Shown: piece after piece, positions 26,201 through 34,979 of the stretch
Layout: each line of letters opens with the position of its first letter
Position numbering within the stretch: the first letter of the stretch is position 1
Origin: Tricholomella constricta
Lineage: Eukaryota > Basidiomycota > Agaricomycetes > Agaricales > Lyophyllaceae
Direction of reading: 5' to 3'
NCBI GenBank assembly: GCA_013368375.1
Contig: JAACJP010000022.1
Location: 124,001 to 188,000 of the forward strand
Length of the DNA: 64,000 bases
Translations under genes and position numbers: made by a program
Notes under the pieces: model-generated
What the model was told of the DNA's origin: nothing
Databases searched by the model: none
What the model saw: the letters and a program-made list of their open reading frames with translations, nothing else

Positions 26201-29200
26201 ATTTCGCGGCTGCTCTCAACGCTGGACTTGTTTCACGCATACCCTAAATCTGCACGTTATCATTTTTTTGGACATTTTCGCAGCCTCGTGTACATTATCA
26301 TCCCACCTTCTTCGCTGCCGTACTCCCACCTGCCTCTGCTGTCTGTTGTGTTGTGTTTGTCTGCTATCATGCATATCTGTCGTCATTGTATCTATGTCTT
26401 GTTGTTCACCACCATCACCCATCACCCATAACGCATTCCCATCCACCATAATTGTAATACACGCCTACAACCTCTCCTTACCCCCCTACACCCGTACCTA
26501 GCTTCATAATATATAAAAATATCTTGGAAAATACGTGCGTGAAACACAAATTTGATTGAAATATAATCAATGGTGAAACCAATGAGGCCTGCGGCGATGG
26601 CGAAACACGAGGAAGGAGAGAAGTAAAGAAGTGACTCGATCATGATCGGAAGAACTTATTTCTGGAAATAGACGTATCACGGTTAAAAGTAGGCTCGGAC
26701 CGCAACCCAAGAGGTGGGGCAGCCAATCAGCGATCGAATAAATAGGTACTGAAATAAATCACAGAATCATAATATAAGCATACGAGATGTTAGAGGCGAT
26801 TCTGACCTTTATAGAGTATCTCAAAGACTTCTTTACATTCATACCTTGTTCCAAGTACCACTTTGAATAACTAATGATCATTCCCCAAGTTATGAAACTG
26901 GACGAAGTAGATGTGGGGTTGGGACCGAAACCAACCCCATCTTTGGCACATATTCATGACCGGTGCTGAACAAATCTCTATTTTCGCCATGTTCGAAGTC
27001 AGTTTGTCTATCTTAAAGCTATCAAGTAGCCATGGGCGGGTGGCAGATGTCGGTTACCGACTCTGAAACCCCTTTTATCAGAAGTTTCCATATTGTGGGT
27101 CAGAGGTTTAGACTCTTTGAGGGCACGATTTGACCGCCCACTGTCTGTAATATATATGTATATGAAGGGTAGCTACGTCCAGCGGTCTAAATACAGTAAT
27201 AGAAAAGCATCCGACCCCTTCTGAAGTGACGCGAGATCCTTCTGTAAGTGACATACACGCTGTGCTTGCCACTGTAACAACCCCATGCCCAAATGACTGT
27301 GAATGCTGTTATTGATGATACGTCGCATCACCAATCGCAGTTCCTTCCATTCATTGTGCTGATGTACGAGTTCCGCATGCACTTGAGTTGCAAAAGTATC
27401 GGGTGATTCGGTCTTGTATCGATGCAAGCGTAGATCTTCCTGTTCTCGTTGGAGACGGAGGCGGTAGCCGTGAAGAGCGTCCGAGAGACGGTTGGGGTCC
27501 TGTCGAGAAGGATAGGTGTGAGGATATGGTGGAGGACAATCCCACTTCGCGAGTTCTGTGTCGGAGTAGTCGGTATCGTCGAGCGCTTCACGACTCTGTG
27601 CTGCTGAGCGAAAAAGGGCTGAATGCGGAATGGGAAACTCGGCCAGCGCAACGAGCTCAGGAGTGATGGATGGGACTGAGAACTTGGGCAGGGTCACTTT
27701 CGGTGGCTTCGGCGGTGCCAAAGCTTTGCGTATTTCATAGGCTCGTTGATTCTGGGCTTTGCGTAAAAGTTGACCACTAGACTCGTAGATCAGATGAGGC
27801 CCATGATTGTTATCGGAAAATGTAACGCACTGTGCTGTTCCGCTGGATGCCTTCTTACAGCGCCGTGCCCCTGCGTCCTGCTCGGCCTGTGTGAGGTACT
27901 TCGCACGCCGACCCATGGAGCTGCAGTAATGTAAGCGATCTAAGAAACAGAGCCCAGCAGTGGAAGAGACAAATGATCCAAAAGACTAGATCAGAGCTGA
28001 GTCGCTTGGTCGGGAATTTATTCAAGTCGTCGTGATGGGTGAGTTCAACCCTTCTGACGATGCAGACACATTTCCGAAAATGGGCTGTTTGGTGGTGTTT
28101 CATTCAGAACGGTTTTACCTCGCCTTTCAGCTCCCGAGCTATGAATCTAAAAAACACGAAGCAAAAGAAATACAAGTTGACTTTTCATAAAAGTCTTACC
28201 GTACGCACCGACGATTCTCAGCAACTTCGACACAAAAGCACTCGTTTTTCAGCCACCAAGAGTGGGGTCCATGTCTCTACCTCATTTATCACGACAACAC
28301 AAAAATCTGAAGTCTCACTGTCCCTGCTTAATTCTGATCGCGAGACTCGCAAAGACATTGGGACATCTGATCCCTTGGACGAGACAGACGCCCTATTCGA
28401 TCAAGCGTATATCGATTACCTGGACCAGGTCTCTGTGGAGCCAGAGTCAGTGCGAGCACCTCGAAAGCGCACACCAGGGGTAAGTGTTACCGTTGTTTTT
28501 TTTTGGGAATTACTGGTTTGACTGAACAATCGTAGGATGAACCACTACTCCTTTGGATGCCCGAACGTGAGAGATTCCTTGAGGAACTGATCACCCTTGA
28601 AGGCCGGGGACATGGCGCATCACATATCTGTCGCATCTGTCTTTCGGAGAACAGGGATGCCGTGTACGAATGCCTAGACTGCTTCAGCAGCCGGGGGCTG
28701 CAATGTAAAGACTGCCTGCTTCTGGAGCACGCCGTCAATCCACTGCATCGGATCCAAGTGAGTGATTTTCACGACTTAAAGACAACTCACGAGTCTGATG
28801 CATCATCTCAGGAATGGAACGGGGCCTTTTTTGTCAAACAGAAGTTGAAGGACCTGGGTCTACGGGTTCAGTTAGGGCACGCGCGTGGGACGCAATGTCC
28901 CAACCCTGAAAGGTGCCCGGGTGATGATTTCACCGTGATCGACACACATGGGATACACAGCATTGGCATAGACTTTTGTGGCTGTGGGCAGTCCAATCAG
29001 CTTCACACAGTCCAACTCCTTCGTCACCGCCTGTACCCTGCAACGACACAGTATCCAAGGACCGCGACGACATTCAGAGCTCTCGAGGTCTTCGAGCTCT
29101 TGTCATACGTCTCCAAAGTATCGTCATTTGAGTACTATCAAGCATTGGCTCGGCTCTCCGACAATACGGGCACAGCGTCACCTCCTGTGAGTCTCCAATT

Positions 29201-32200
29201 GATTCACTATCATGCTATTTTACTCATTTGTCGGTGGCAGGATCGGTATCCAAATTTCTTGCTCAGCATCCGTCAATGGCGCCATCTCAAGATGATGAAG
29301 CGCTCTGCTCGAGGACATGACCCGGAAGGTCCTGTGGCCGCAACGAAGGAAGGCGACTGTGCTGTGCTTTGTCCTGCTTGTCCCCAACCCGACAAGAACC
29401 TACCGGACGGCTGGGAGGATGCGCCTGCAAAAATAAGGTACATTCACACTCATTACTAGTGGTACCGTCACTGACGCTTCTGGTAGATTTCTATATGCTC
29501 TGTTTCTCGCGATTGACGCCAACTTTCGGCTCAAGCGCAAGCACGTCTCTAACGACAGAGTTGATCCTGACCTGGGGCAAGGCTCGGCATACTTTGTGGA
29601 GCAGAAAGGGTATACCGTTCACCTCGAGAAGCATAAGGATGAAACTGAACCGGTTCGTGCTTCCCTTCTGCTATTTATGCCCTATCTGATCCAATTCTCT
29701 ACAGAAGTCTAATTGTTCGAGGCATGACGCGGTGAACCTCTCGAATGCCAAGCCTGGTCAATCTCATGCAGCCACCGGTGTCGGAACCATCGAGTGTGCC
29801 CGCCATAATATGAAAAGGCCCAATGCGGTCGGAGACCTCCAATTTGGCGAAAGGTGGGTGCTCGTCTTTGTTCCGTCTTACGAGTACTTACTGACATGGG
29901 TGATAAGATATTGTAATATGGACTACCTCTTTTACCGAAGCCTCTTCACTTCGAAGGTCAAGGTCGTCTATGTCTCTTATGACATCGCGTGCCAGTGGTC
30001 AATCAACCTCCGAAAGCGCATGTTCGACATGGACCACGAATTCTTCATCTACAATGGCCGGACATTTGTGAAGTTCCTTGTGCCGAAGTTCCATCTACCC
30101 GCACATGTTTCGGGATGCCGCAACAGGTTCTCGTTCAACCTGACCATCGGCGTCGGCCGGACCGACGGTGAGGCCCCGGAGCGTGGCTGGGCAGAGGTCA
30201 ACCCCCTGGCTGCGAGCACCAAGGAGATGGGACCTGGCTCTCGGCGAGACACGCTCGATGCTCATTTCGGCGACTATAATTGGCGGAAGGTTGTGGGAAT
30301 GGGTAAGCAAATTTATATCTGCTTCGTCGTTGTTGAATGATGTAAGTGCTATATTTAGGTCCCACCCTCCTACGCAAGTTTCGAGCTGCTACAAATGACA
30401 TGGCTACTCATACCATTGCTCATGAGGAGCTCACCGCGTCCCTCCCGCCTGCCACTGTTCTCGAGTGGACAAACGAAGTGGAAACATGGGAGAATGACCC
30501 GAAACCAGACCCGAAGCAGCCGACCCCTTACGATGTCAAGGTCGCAGGTCAGTATTATATTTCCATGGCTTCTTGCCCCCGGCTAACGTGCCATGCAAAG
30601 TTCCTACCCAAGCTGCAGTGCGCCGTCGAATGGCAGAATCGGAGGCCGCAGATCTGGCGTCAGGGAACGATTCCGCACTGGATGTACATATCACGCCCAG
30701 TGTTCTCATCGCAACTGGGCTCGATTTAGAGGCTGAGCAGTGAGTATCATCCTATTAGTTATTGCATCACGGTCTTTTTCTACGGTGCCAATGCATCAGT
30801 GATGCATGGGCATCGAGTGCGAACGCATCGGCCATGGCCCTTACACTGATGCATCGCCGATGCTTCGTTGGCGATGCCTTGTACCCTCTATCTGCTGTGA
30901 CACTGATTCTAATATATTTCTGGGTAGACGTTCTATCAAAGCCGAGACTGCCAAGGTATGGGACCATGCGCAAGATCGTCAAAAAACCCGACTTCAGCTT
31001 CGAAATAATGCATTATCCCGTAAGATTACCATCTGGACCTCACGGCAACAACTCTATATTCCCGCCGTTGTAGTCTTACGGCGGATGGAAGCCCATGCAG
31101 CCCAAACAAGGAAGACGGCCATCCCCGTCCACGAATACACATTATGGCTCCCCTCCCAGATCAAATCGAAGATCTCTTTCGACACAAACCTCGCGGAGAT
31201 AGAGTGGGAGTTACGCAAAGCCCAAGCAGACGAGGCTCTTGAAGGGCTCCGTCGTAATCTGCAGATTCGATCATACCTCTTCAGGTTCAAAGACCAGAAC
31301 GTTCGGGGCCAGCATGCGAACACGCGAGCCCGGAACGTCATTGCGACTGTACAAGCCAGAATCAATACCTGTGCGGAAGAGTACCGAGCAGCTCATACTG
31401 CATTAGTGGCGCTTTCGGTCCTTCTGACCAAGGTGGGCTGGCAGGACCAGCTGTTAGTTTTAGCCAACGAGGACATTCGCGAGATCTCGGGAGAGGAAGG
31501 TGTTGGTCAAGGGAAGTTTGTCATGTCATGGATATGGACGACGAAGGGTGTAGCAGGCATGGGCGCGGACGATGAGATGTTTCAAGATGGTATGTTGTGA
31601 TATCTATCAAATCCGGGTATGCGCTGATCGATTGATGCATCAGCCCTTCGAATCGAATGGTGTAAATCCAGGGCGCGTGCCATGCGATTTACCGAGGAAG
31701 TCGCGCTTTTATCAGAGGAGATGCAGCGCGTTCTCCGATTCTTCAAGTGGCAGCGGGAGTGGTGGAAGGCCAAGGGTCAGTATTGGACGGACAGCGTTAT
31801 GGGCGAGACTCCACGCGGCGAAGGCTTGCGAGCATATGCTGAGCGTCAGGCTGCAATTCGGGACGCTCTTGCAGCACGGTTCACCATGCTGTGGCTACCA
31901 GTGCCAAGCTGCATCCAGCAGGCACGCGAACGTATAGCGAACGCAGTCTCGGGTACCGCAGAGGTTTCGTCAGGCACCCCAGACCAAACTATGTCTTAGT
32001 ATTACCACATGCACGTTCTTGTCGTACTTATCAATTGTATTTTGTTCCAGAAAGGTATCATCGACAGTGATTTGCTTAAGAGAAGTACTACAGCTATAAG
32101 TAGAAAGGTAAATGTAATGCATGACTGATGCATGACAGGCATGGATAGGGGAGGAGGGTAATGCATCGCTCGCTTGCAGAAGGTTGTCAGTGCGATGATG

Positions 32201-33757
32201 CATGATTCATGTTCAAACTAAGAGCAGCAGCAGCAGGCAGAATGTCGTATTATATAATGCATTGATTTGGTCCATATACAAGTATTGTACTATCAGTATC
32301 CTCGGAACAAGGCGAAGAGCAGGAACCGCAGGATACCTGATCCAATTACGCCGGGGGAGGGGAGAGCGGGCAGACGTCGAGGCTGGAACCATAGGAATGC
32401 ATTACTTACTACTTGATGCATCACTCTTCAATAGACAAGCGGCCTGCATGGTCACCATGGGGCGCGTCGCCTTTTCCGTAATGCTTCGACAACACCCTTC
32501 GATGATGCATTACCTGTCCGGGGAGCGGGAGCGGGAGCAGACGCCGAGAGGGGCTACAATAATGCATTACTCATGTCGAGGCTCGAACGGTAGGAATGCA
32601 TTACTTACCAATTAATGCATCACTCCTCTTCGACGAGGCTCTCCGATGATGCATTACCTGTCCGGGGAGAGGGAGCAGGAGCGGACGTCGAGAGGGGCTA
32701 TAATAATGCATTACTCATGTCGAGGCTCGAACGGTAGGAATGCATTACTTACCAATTAATGCATCACTCCTCTTCGACGAGGCTCTCCGATGATGCATTA
32801 CCTGTCCGGGGAGAGGGAGCGGGAGCAGACGTCGAGAGGGGCTATAACAATGCATTACTCATGTCGAGGCTCGAACGGTAGGAATGCATTACTTACCAAT
32901 TAATGCATCACTCCTCTTCGACGAGGCTCTCCGATGATGCATTACCTGTCCGGGGAGAGGGAGCGGGAGCAGACGTCGAGAGGGGCTATAATAATGCATT
33001 ACTCATGTCGAGGCTCGAACGGTAGGAATGCATTACTTACCAATTAATGCATCACTCCTCTTTGACGAGGCTCTCCGATGATGCATTACCTATCCGGGGA
33101 GGAAGAGGGAGCGGGAGCGGACGTCGAACCGCTGTGTGATGCATTCAAGTTATCGGTGAATGCGCCTGGGCTCTGCAACGTGCTGTGATGCATTGTCTGA
33201 TGCATTATCGGTGAATGGCCTGGGCTCTGCAACGTGCTGTGATGCATCAGGCCTGGACTGATGATGCATTACGGGTGTGGTAGCGGAAGCCTCGCCACAG
33301 TCCTAGCGGAAGCCATGCCAGTGGATCCCGCTGCGTGATGCATTATTGGTGATCACACCTGGGGCATATTGCATTATTCAGGAGCACAGGGATTTCGTGG
33401 TAGGGGGAACAGATATATCACCATGGTAGGCGACCCACGGTACTTTTATGCATTACTGTTGATTGTCATTACTGGGCATGATGCAACACATGTCCACACT
33501 CATCACTGCACGATAATGCATCAAAGTATCTCTATAGGCTGTTCCTCATCTTGAGGACACTTTTTGCAGAAATGCATAGTAATTCGTGAACGCACCTTCT
33601 TCGATCTCTGGATTCGCTCGAGAAATGAACCGTCGTTTGTGAACACATTGGTTGGCTTTGGTGTATTTCGCGATGAACTTGGCCTTGAAGATATTGCTGG
33701 AGGCGTCGGAACAGGAGATGCATAGCTGCTATGATAGGGACTGGAAGCGTTCGACAT
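20261..33757 (-). CDS. Small basic nuclear-type protein; intron 1 occupied by a ~13 kb KDZ transposon
   Basis: Unidentified protein of ~113 residues, read from two clusters of minus-strand exons on either side of the transposon. Exon 1 (33596-33757) encodes MSNASSPYHSSYASPVP through NVFTNDGSFLERIQRSKK and ends at a GTGCGT donor. Exons 2-4 lie beyond the element: 20516-20556 (EEDEKRKEQEVLER), 20432-20456 (KKNFDSRF) and 20261-20374 (RNRGKRPLPD to AKKAKPDES). Phases agree at every junction (0, 2, 0). Without the element and one copy of the 7-bp repeat, intron 1 is 56 nt, normal for this genome; today it spans 20557-33595. The charged, Lys-rich C-terminus resembles a nuclear localisation region. 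I cannot say whether a 13 kb intron is still spliced, so the gene may be silenced. The GTCCAT donor of exon 2 is weak. Confidence 0.65.
20559..20565. repeat. Left copy of candidate target-site duplication
   Basis: TTCCTCA directly left of the element. It matches 33542-33548 exactly and lies 2 nt inside the 3' splice site of host intron 1. Confidence 0.6.
20566..20595 (+). repeat. Left terminal inverted repeat (imperfect)
   Basis: The 30 bp starting CACCAGACCC and ending GATGCATTATC pair with the reverse complement of 33512-33541. By hand 18 of 30 positions are identical, including the terminal CA and 14 of the inner 15. The inner part contains the element-wide motif, so identity there is weaker evidence of a true terminal repeat. 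Confidence 0.5.
21028..21100 (+). repeat. Inverted copy of the right-end 144-bp repeat unit
   Basis: The segment containing GTCGACGTCCGC, GGACAGGTAATGCATCAT and CTCGTCGAAG is the reverse complement, with differences, of part of the tandem unit at 32499-33100. It shows that both ends derive from shared modules in opposite orientation. Confidence 0.6.
21223..21315 (+). repeat. Inverted repeat module, left copy (~93 bp)
   Basis: Pairs with 33229-33321 in inverted orientation at roughly 90% identity by eye. Landmarks are GGCATGGCTTCCGCT, CCGCTACCACACCCGTAATG and CAGTCCAGGCCTGATGCA. It lies inside the palindrome array, about 660 bp from the left end. Confidence 0.8.
22039..24922 (-). CDS. Transposon-borne long protein with proline-rich linker (unknown function)
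   Basis: A family I recognise as recurrent in agaricomycete genomes beside KDZ transposases; its function is unknown. The ATG at 24922 gives a first exon (24689-24922) with TTEPQREFLQSRFNDYLEA and FSKFWPLLYGDWGCQWP. Later exons carry LQSWFRWRASSNGRT, KRLPQKSEIYSKLCYDDKI, a helical SNSITRKMYEEEDEETKAKVE, and GWSFSVLMGGPNPSVGGDVTVA. Next come ETSTGKLFWQAHPDFEKSY and a variable Pro/Ser/Thr-rich region of ~350 residues. A conserved end contains LGDGWTACVNAWVVFEKAMG and a basic tail (PSRKRASRAKENESGPSKR). The basic tail suggests nuclear location or DNA binding. The 24626-24688 intron contains TGATGCATCA next to its donor, and in-frame ATGCAT copies encode Asp/Asn-Ala-Ser or Asp-Ala-Leu. Intermediate exon edges are approximate. 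Confidence 0.7.
25226..26247 (+). CDS. Viroplasmin / RNase H1 N-terminal-like domain protein (transposon-borne)
   Basis: Small multi-exon gene inside the element. Exon 1 (from ATG 25226) ends LEVLALSGR at a GTAAGT donor. The next exons encode GVRGPVEAPSTLG and a low-complexity Ala/Ser/Pro stretch. An acidic run follows (DSGSESEEEEQEAVQNEEEE). The last two exons join RWYVVTKGREVGVFAGW to YATAPLVVSVSGACYARANS and end NAGLVSRIP with TAA at 26245-26247. The final ~60 residues fit the caulimovirus viroplasmin/RNase H1 N-terminal fold: an aromatic start, GREVGVF..W, then a Gly and an aromatic or Cys residue before a helix. That fold binds RNA:DNA or double-stranded nucleic acid in known proteins. 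No RNase H catalytic domain follows. A role in transposition is inferred only from location. Confidence 0.7.
26248..27172. other. Element-internal spacer
   Basis: No coding region found between the viroplasmin-like gene (+) and the basic-protein gene (-), whose 3' ends face each other. AT-rich in parts. Only one ATGCAT copy is present (near 26370), in contrast to the element ends. Confidence 0.35.
27173..27916 (-). CDS. Transposon-borne basic protein, 247 residues (unknown function)
   Basis: Single-exon open frame starting MGRRAKYLTQAEQDAG, an opening I associate with KDZ-linked proteins of agaricomycetes; their function is not known. The first ~60 residues are basic (RRCKK, RKAQNQRAYEIRKAL), resembling the DNA-contacting part of a bZIP-like region. 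The middle holds Pro-rich segments (PPKPPKVTLPKFSVPSITP, CPPPYPHTYPSRQDP). The C-terminal half is predicted helical, with repeated Leu and charged residues (YRLRLQREQEDLRLHRYK, QAQRVCHLQKDLASLQKG). It is divergent from the transposase, the two starts being only ~0.1-0.2 kb apart, so the genes probably share a promoter. It could be a regulator or accessory DNA-binding factor of the element, by inference from composition and position. Confidence 0.65.
   Translation of the reverse strand: MGRRAKYLTQAEQDAGARRCKKASSGTAQCVTFSDNNHGPHLIYESSGQLLRKAQNQRAYEIRKALAPPKPPKVTLPKFSVPSITPELVALAEFPIPHSALFRSAAQSREALDDTDYSDTELAKWDCPPPYPHTYPSRQDPNRLSDALHGYRLRLQREQEDLRLHRYKTESPDTFATQVHAELVHQHNEWKELRLVMRRIINNSIHSHLGMGLLQWQAQRVCHLQKDLASLQKGSDAFLLLYLDRWT
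28141..31999 (+). CDS. KDZ transposase with CxC2 cysteine cluster
   Basis: DDE-type transposase of the KDZ superfamily. About eleven exons can be spliced in frame. An N-terminal region with a CxC2-type metal-binding cluster (HICRICLSENRDAVYECLDC, QCKDC) sits at 28620-28760, followed by DFCGCGQSNQL and RHRLYPATTQYPRTATTFR. The catalytic core has its first Asp in AIDANFRLKRKH (29515-29517) and its second in VSYDIACQW (29981-29983). The proposed Glu is in APERGWAEVN (30179-30181). HLPAHVSGCRNRFSFN and DAHFGDYNWRKVVGMG are further family blocks. The C-terminal part is helical, and the stop is at 31997-31999. No frame break was found, so this copy may be active. The start is uncertain; the ATG at 28141 is the best in-frame choice. 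Several introns contain TGATGCATCA-like motifs. Confidence 0.85.
32499..33100 (+). repeat. 144-bp tandem repeat, about four copies
   Basis: The marker TCATGTCGAGGCTCGAACGG recurs at 32571, 32715, 32859 and 33003, exactly 144 bp apart. Each unit holds four ATGCAT sites: AATGCATTACTC, GGAATGCATTAC, TTAATGCATCAC and GATGATGCATTACC. Copies are nearly identical, which points to recent amplification. Confidence 0.9.
33229..33321 (-). repeat. Inverted repeat module, right copy (~93 bp)
   Basis: Reverse complement of 21223-21315 with about ten differences. It begins GCAACGTGCTGTGATGCATC and ends GGAAGCCATGCC. It lies ~220 bp from the right end, whereas its partner lies ~660 bp from the left end. Confidence 0.8.
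33512..33541 (-). repeat. Right terminal inverted repeat (imperfect)
   Basis: Reverse complement starts CAGCCTATAG and ends GATGCATTATC, aligned without gaps to 20566-20595. Confidence 0.5.
33542..33548. repeat. Right copy of candidate target-site duplication
   Basis: TTCCTCA directly right of the element, identical to 20559-20565. It falls 47 nt downstream of the host intron donor on the minus strand. Confidence 0.6.
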
Positions 33758-34979
33758 TGTTGTTGGTCTTAAAAAAATAGGAAGGGCAATGAAATCAGAG
33801 GAAAACGGGGATAATATCGGAATGCGTAGGAATGTTAAAGAAAGTTCTGGGTCGCCACATCTGGCGCCAGCGCCCTCACAGTCATCTCTGCCTGCCCGGT
33901 TTGCGAACGGTCATGCGTCCTATTGCATGAACCGAGCGAAAATGGCTCCCATCGCTCAATAAGCGCGCAAAATACGGGACGCACGACATATTCGCAAGTT
34001 CGCAACAGCCTGAGGGTACTTGCATACGCGTCACCCGCATATTCTCTTGTACTTCAATAACATTGTTTTCCGACCGTTCGCGTTCATGATAAGCTTCTGT
34101 CCTTCAAAATCATGATACGTAATACATTTATTCTTTACGCTAAACGTCAATTGCAAGCATTATCATAATGATGATGGGTTTCGATCCTATGTTTGGACAC
34201 GGTGAAGGGTCTTTATCATGCCGTGGTTGATATCATGCGGTTGGGTGGATTTCCACCAGTCACCTATGCCTTCTGAGTTGTCAACATGTCGACAATGATT
34301 TCAATCAATTGGGACTCCCTTCATCTCCCCACATTCATAGTAAAAACTATATCCCAAGGTGCTAATATTTCGGTGGATGACCCCCGCACCTGTGGCAGCT
34401 TGGGTTTGTGCTGAGGGGAAGGCGTTGAGAACGGGGACCGAGTTCAAATATGATGACAGCAACCACTCACCCTCTGTGGTATCTCAACAACGGCTACGAC
34501 CATCTTGTGAACTGTTCAAGTGCGTCTTCAAGTGTTCCTTGAAGAAGCGATAATGCTAATATTCCTCGAAACAGTCAGAGTGTGAGTTTCTGATGGTCTT
34601 GTACAATAATGGCTAATATCTTACTCCCGAATACATCCCGGATTCTTGACATGGGCATCGCGCAGTGTTTTAAAAGTCGTGTGCTTCAGCGTAACCTAGT
34701 AGCGTCGACTAAAGAACTTAGAATAACATACCAGGTGTTTTACGTTAGAGTTTCGTATCTGGTTCTTACTAATTCTCATCCCAAGTTATAGGACCGCATG
34801 GCCGAGGATATCAAGTTGGAATTCGTAAGAAGTGCAGGCGATACGCCACTGTATCTGGCAGGAGTTGGTGATCATTTTGCGTGTCCACTCACATCTTATC
34901 GGATTACCTTTTCAGGACGCTGTCGCCTGTGAACCCTTGGATCCGGCCTCTCTCTCCATTTCCATATGCATCGCCTGTC
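33758..34979. other. Intergenic stretch between host gene and oxygenase
   Basis: Promoter side of both flanking genes (the host gene on -, the oxygenase on +). Short frames at 34359-34553 and 34609-34791 show no recognisable family. An ATG at 34798 (MAEDIKLEFVRSAGD) follows an AG and might be a decayed exon. Nothing else is supportable. Confidence 0.3.

Larger units (their letters stand above)
20566..33541. mobile_element. KDZ (Kyakuja-Dileera-Zisupton) DNA transposon, ~12.98 kb, apparently complete
   Basis: A cut-and-paste DNA transposon identified by its KDZ transposase with an N-terminal CxC2 cysteine cluster. Limits come from three observations. A 7-bp direct repeat TTCCTCA flanks it. 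On both ends the sequence GATGCATTATC occurs exactly 20-30 nt in from the repeat, in inverted orientation, and both ends start with CA. Deleting it restores a 56-nt host intron. It carries four genes: a long proline-rich protein (-), a viroplasmin/RNase H1-N-like protein (+), a basic 247-residue protein (-) and the transposase (+). Subterminal arrays of an ATGCAT-centred palindrome occupy about 1 kb on the left and 1.5 kb on the right. All four open frames look intact. I see no TET/JBP oxygenase inside it, although that gene family is often linked to KDZ elements in basidiomycetes. Confidence 0.75.
32100..33541. repeat. Right subterminal array of ATGCAT palindromes
   Basis: About 32 exact ATGCAT copies in 1.4 kb, again as TGATGCATCA / TAATGCATTA variants. 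Part of the array is organised in tandem 144-bp units. No gene is visible. Confidence 0.85.

Noticed and set aside
25226..26247. Integrated caulimovirus as source of the viroplasmin-like domain
   Set aside because: No other viral gene is nearby; the domain is the cellular RNase H1-N type, and the multi-intron gene lies within the KDZ element.
20566..33541. CRISPR-like array because of regularly repeated short motifs
   Set aside because: Eukaryotic context, palindromic 10-mers at irregular spacing and a tandem 144-bp unit; no repeat-spacer structure.
20545..33553. CTCATCTT shared by both flanks as an 8-bp target duplication
   Set aside because: It would place the left boundary inside the host exon that encodes EEDEKRKEQE, and the ends would not align. 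TTCCTCA gives symmetric ends and a restored intron.
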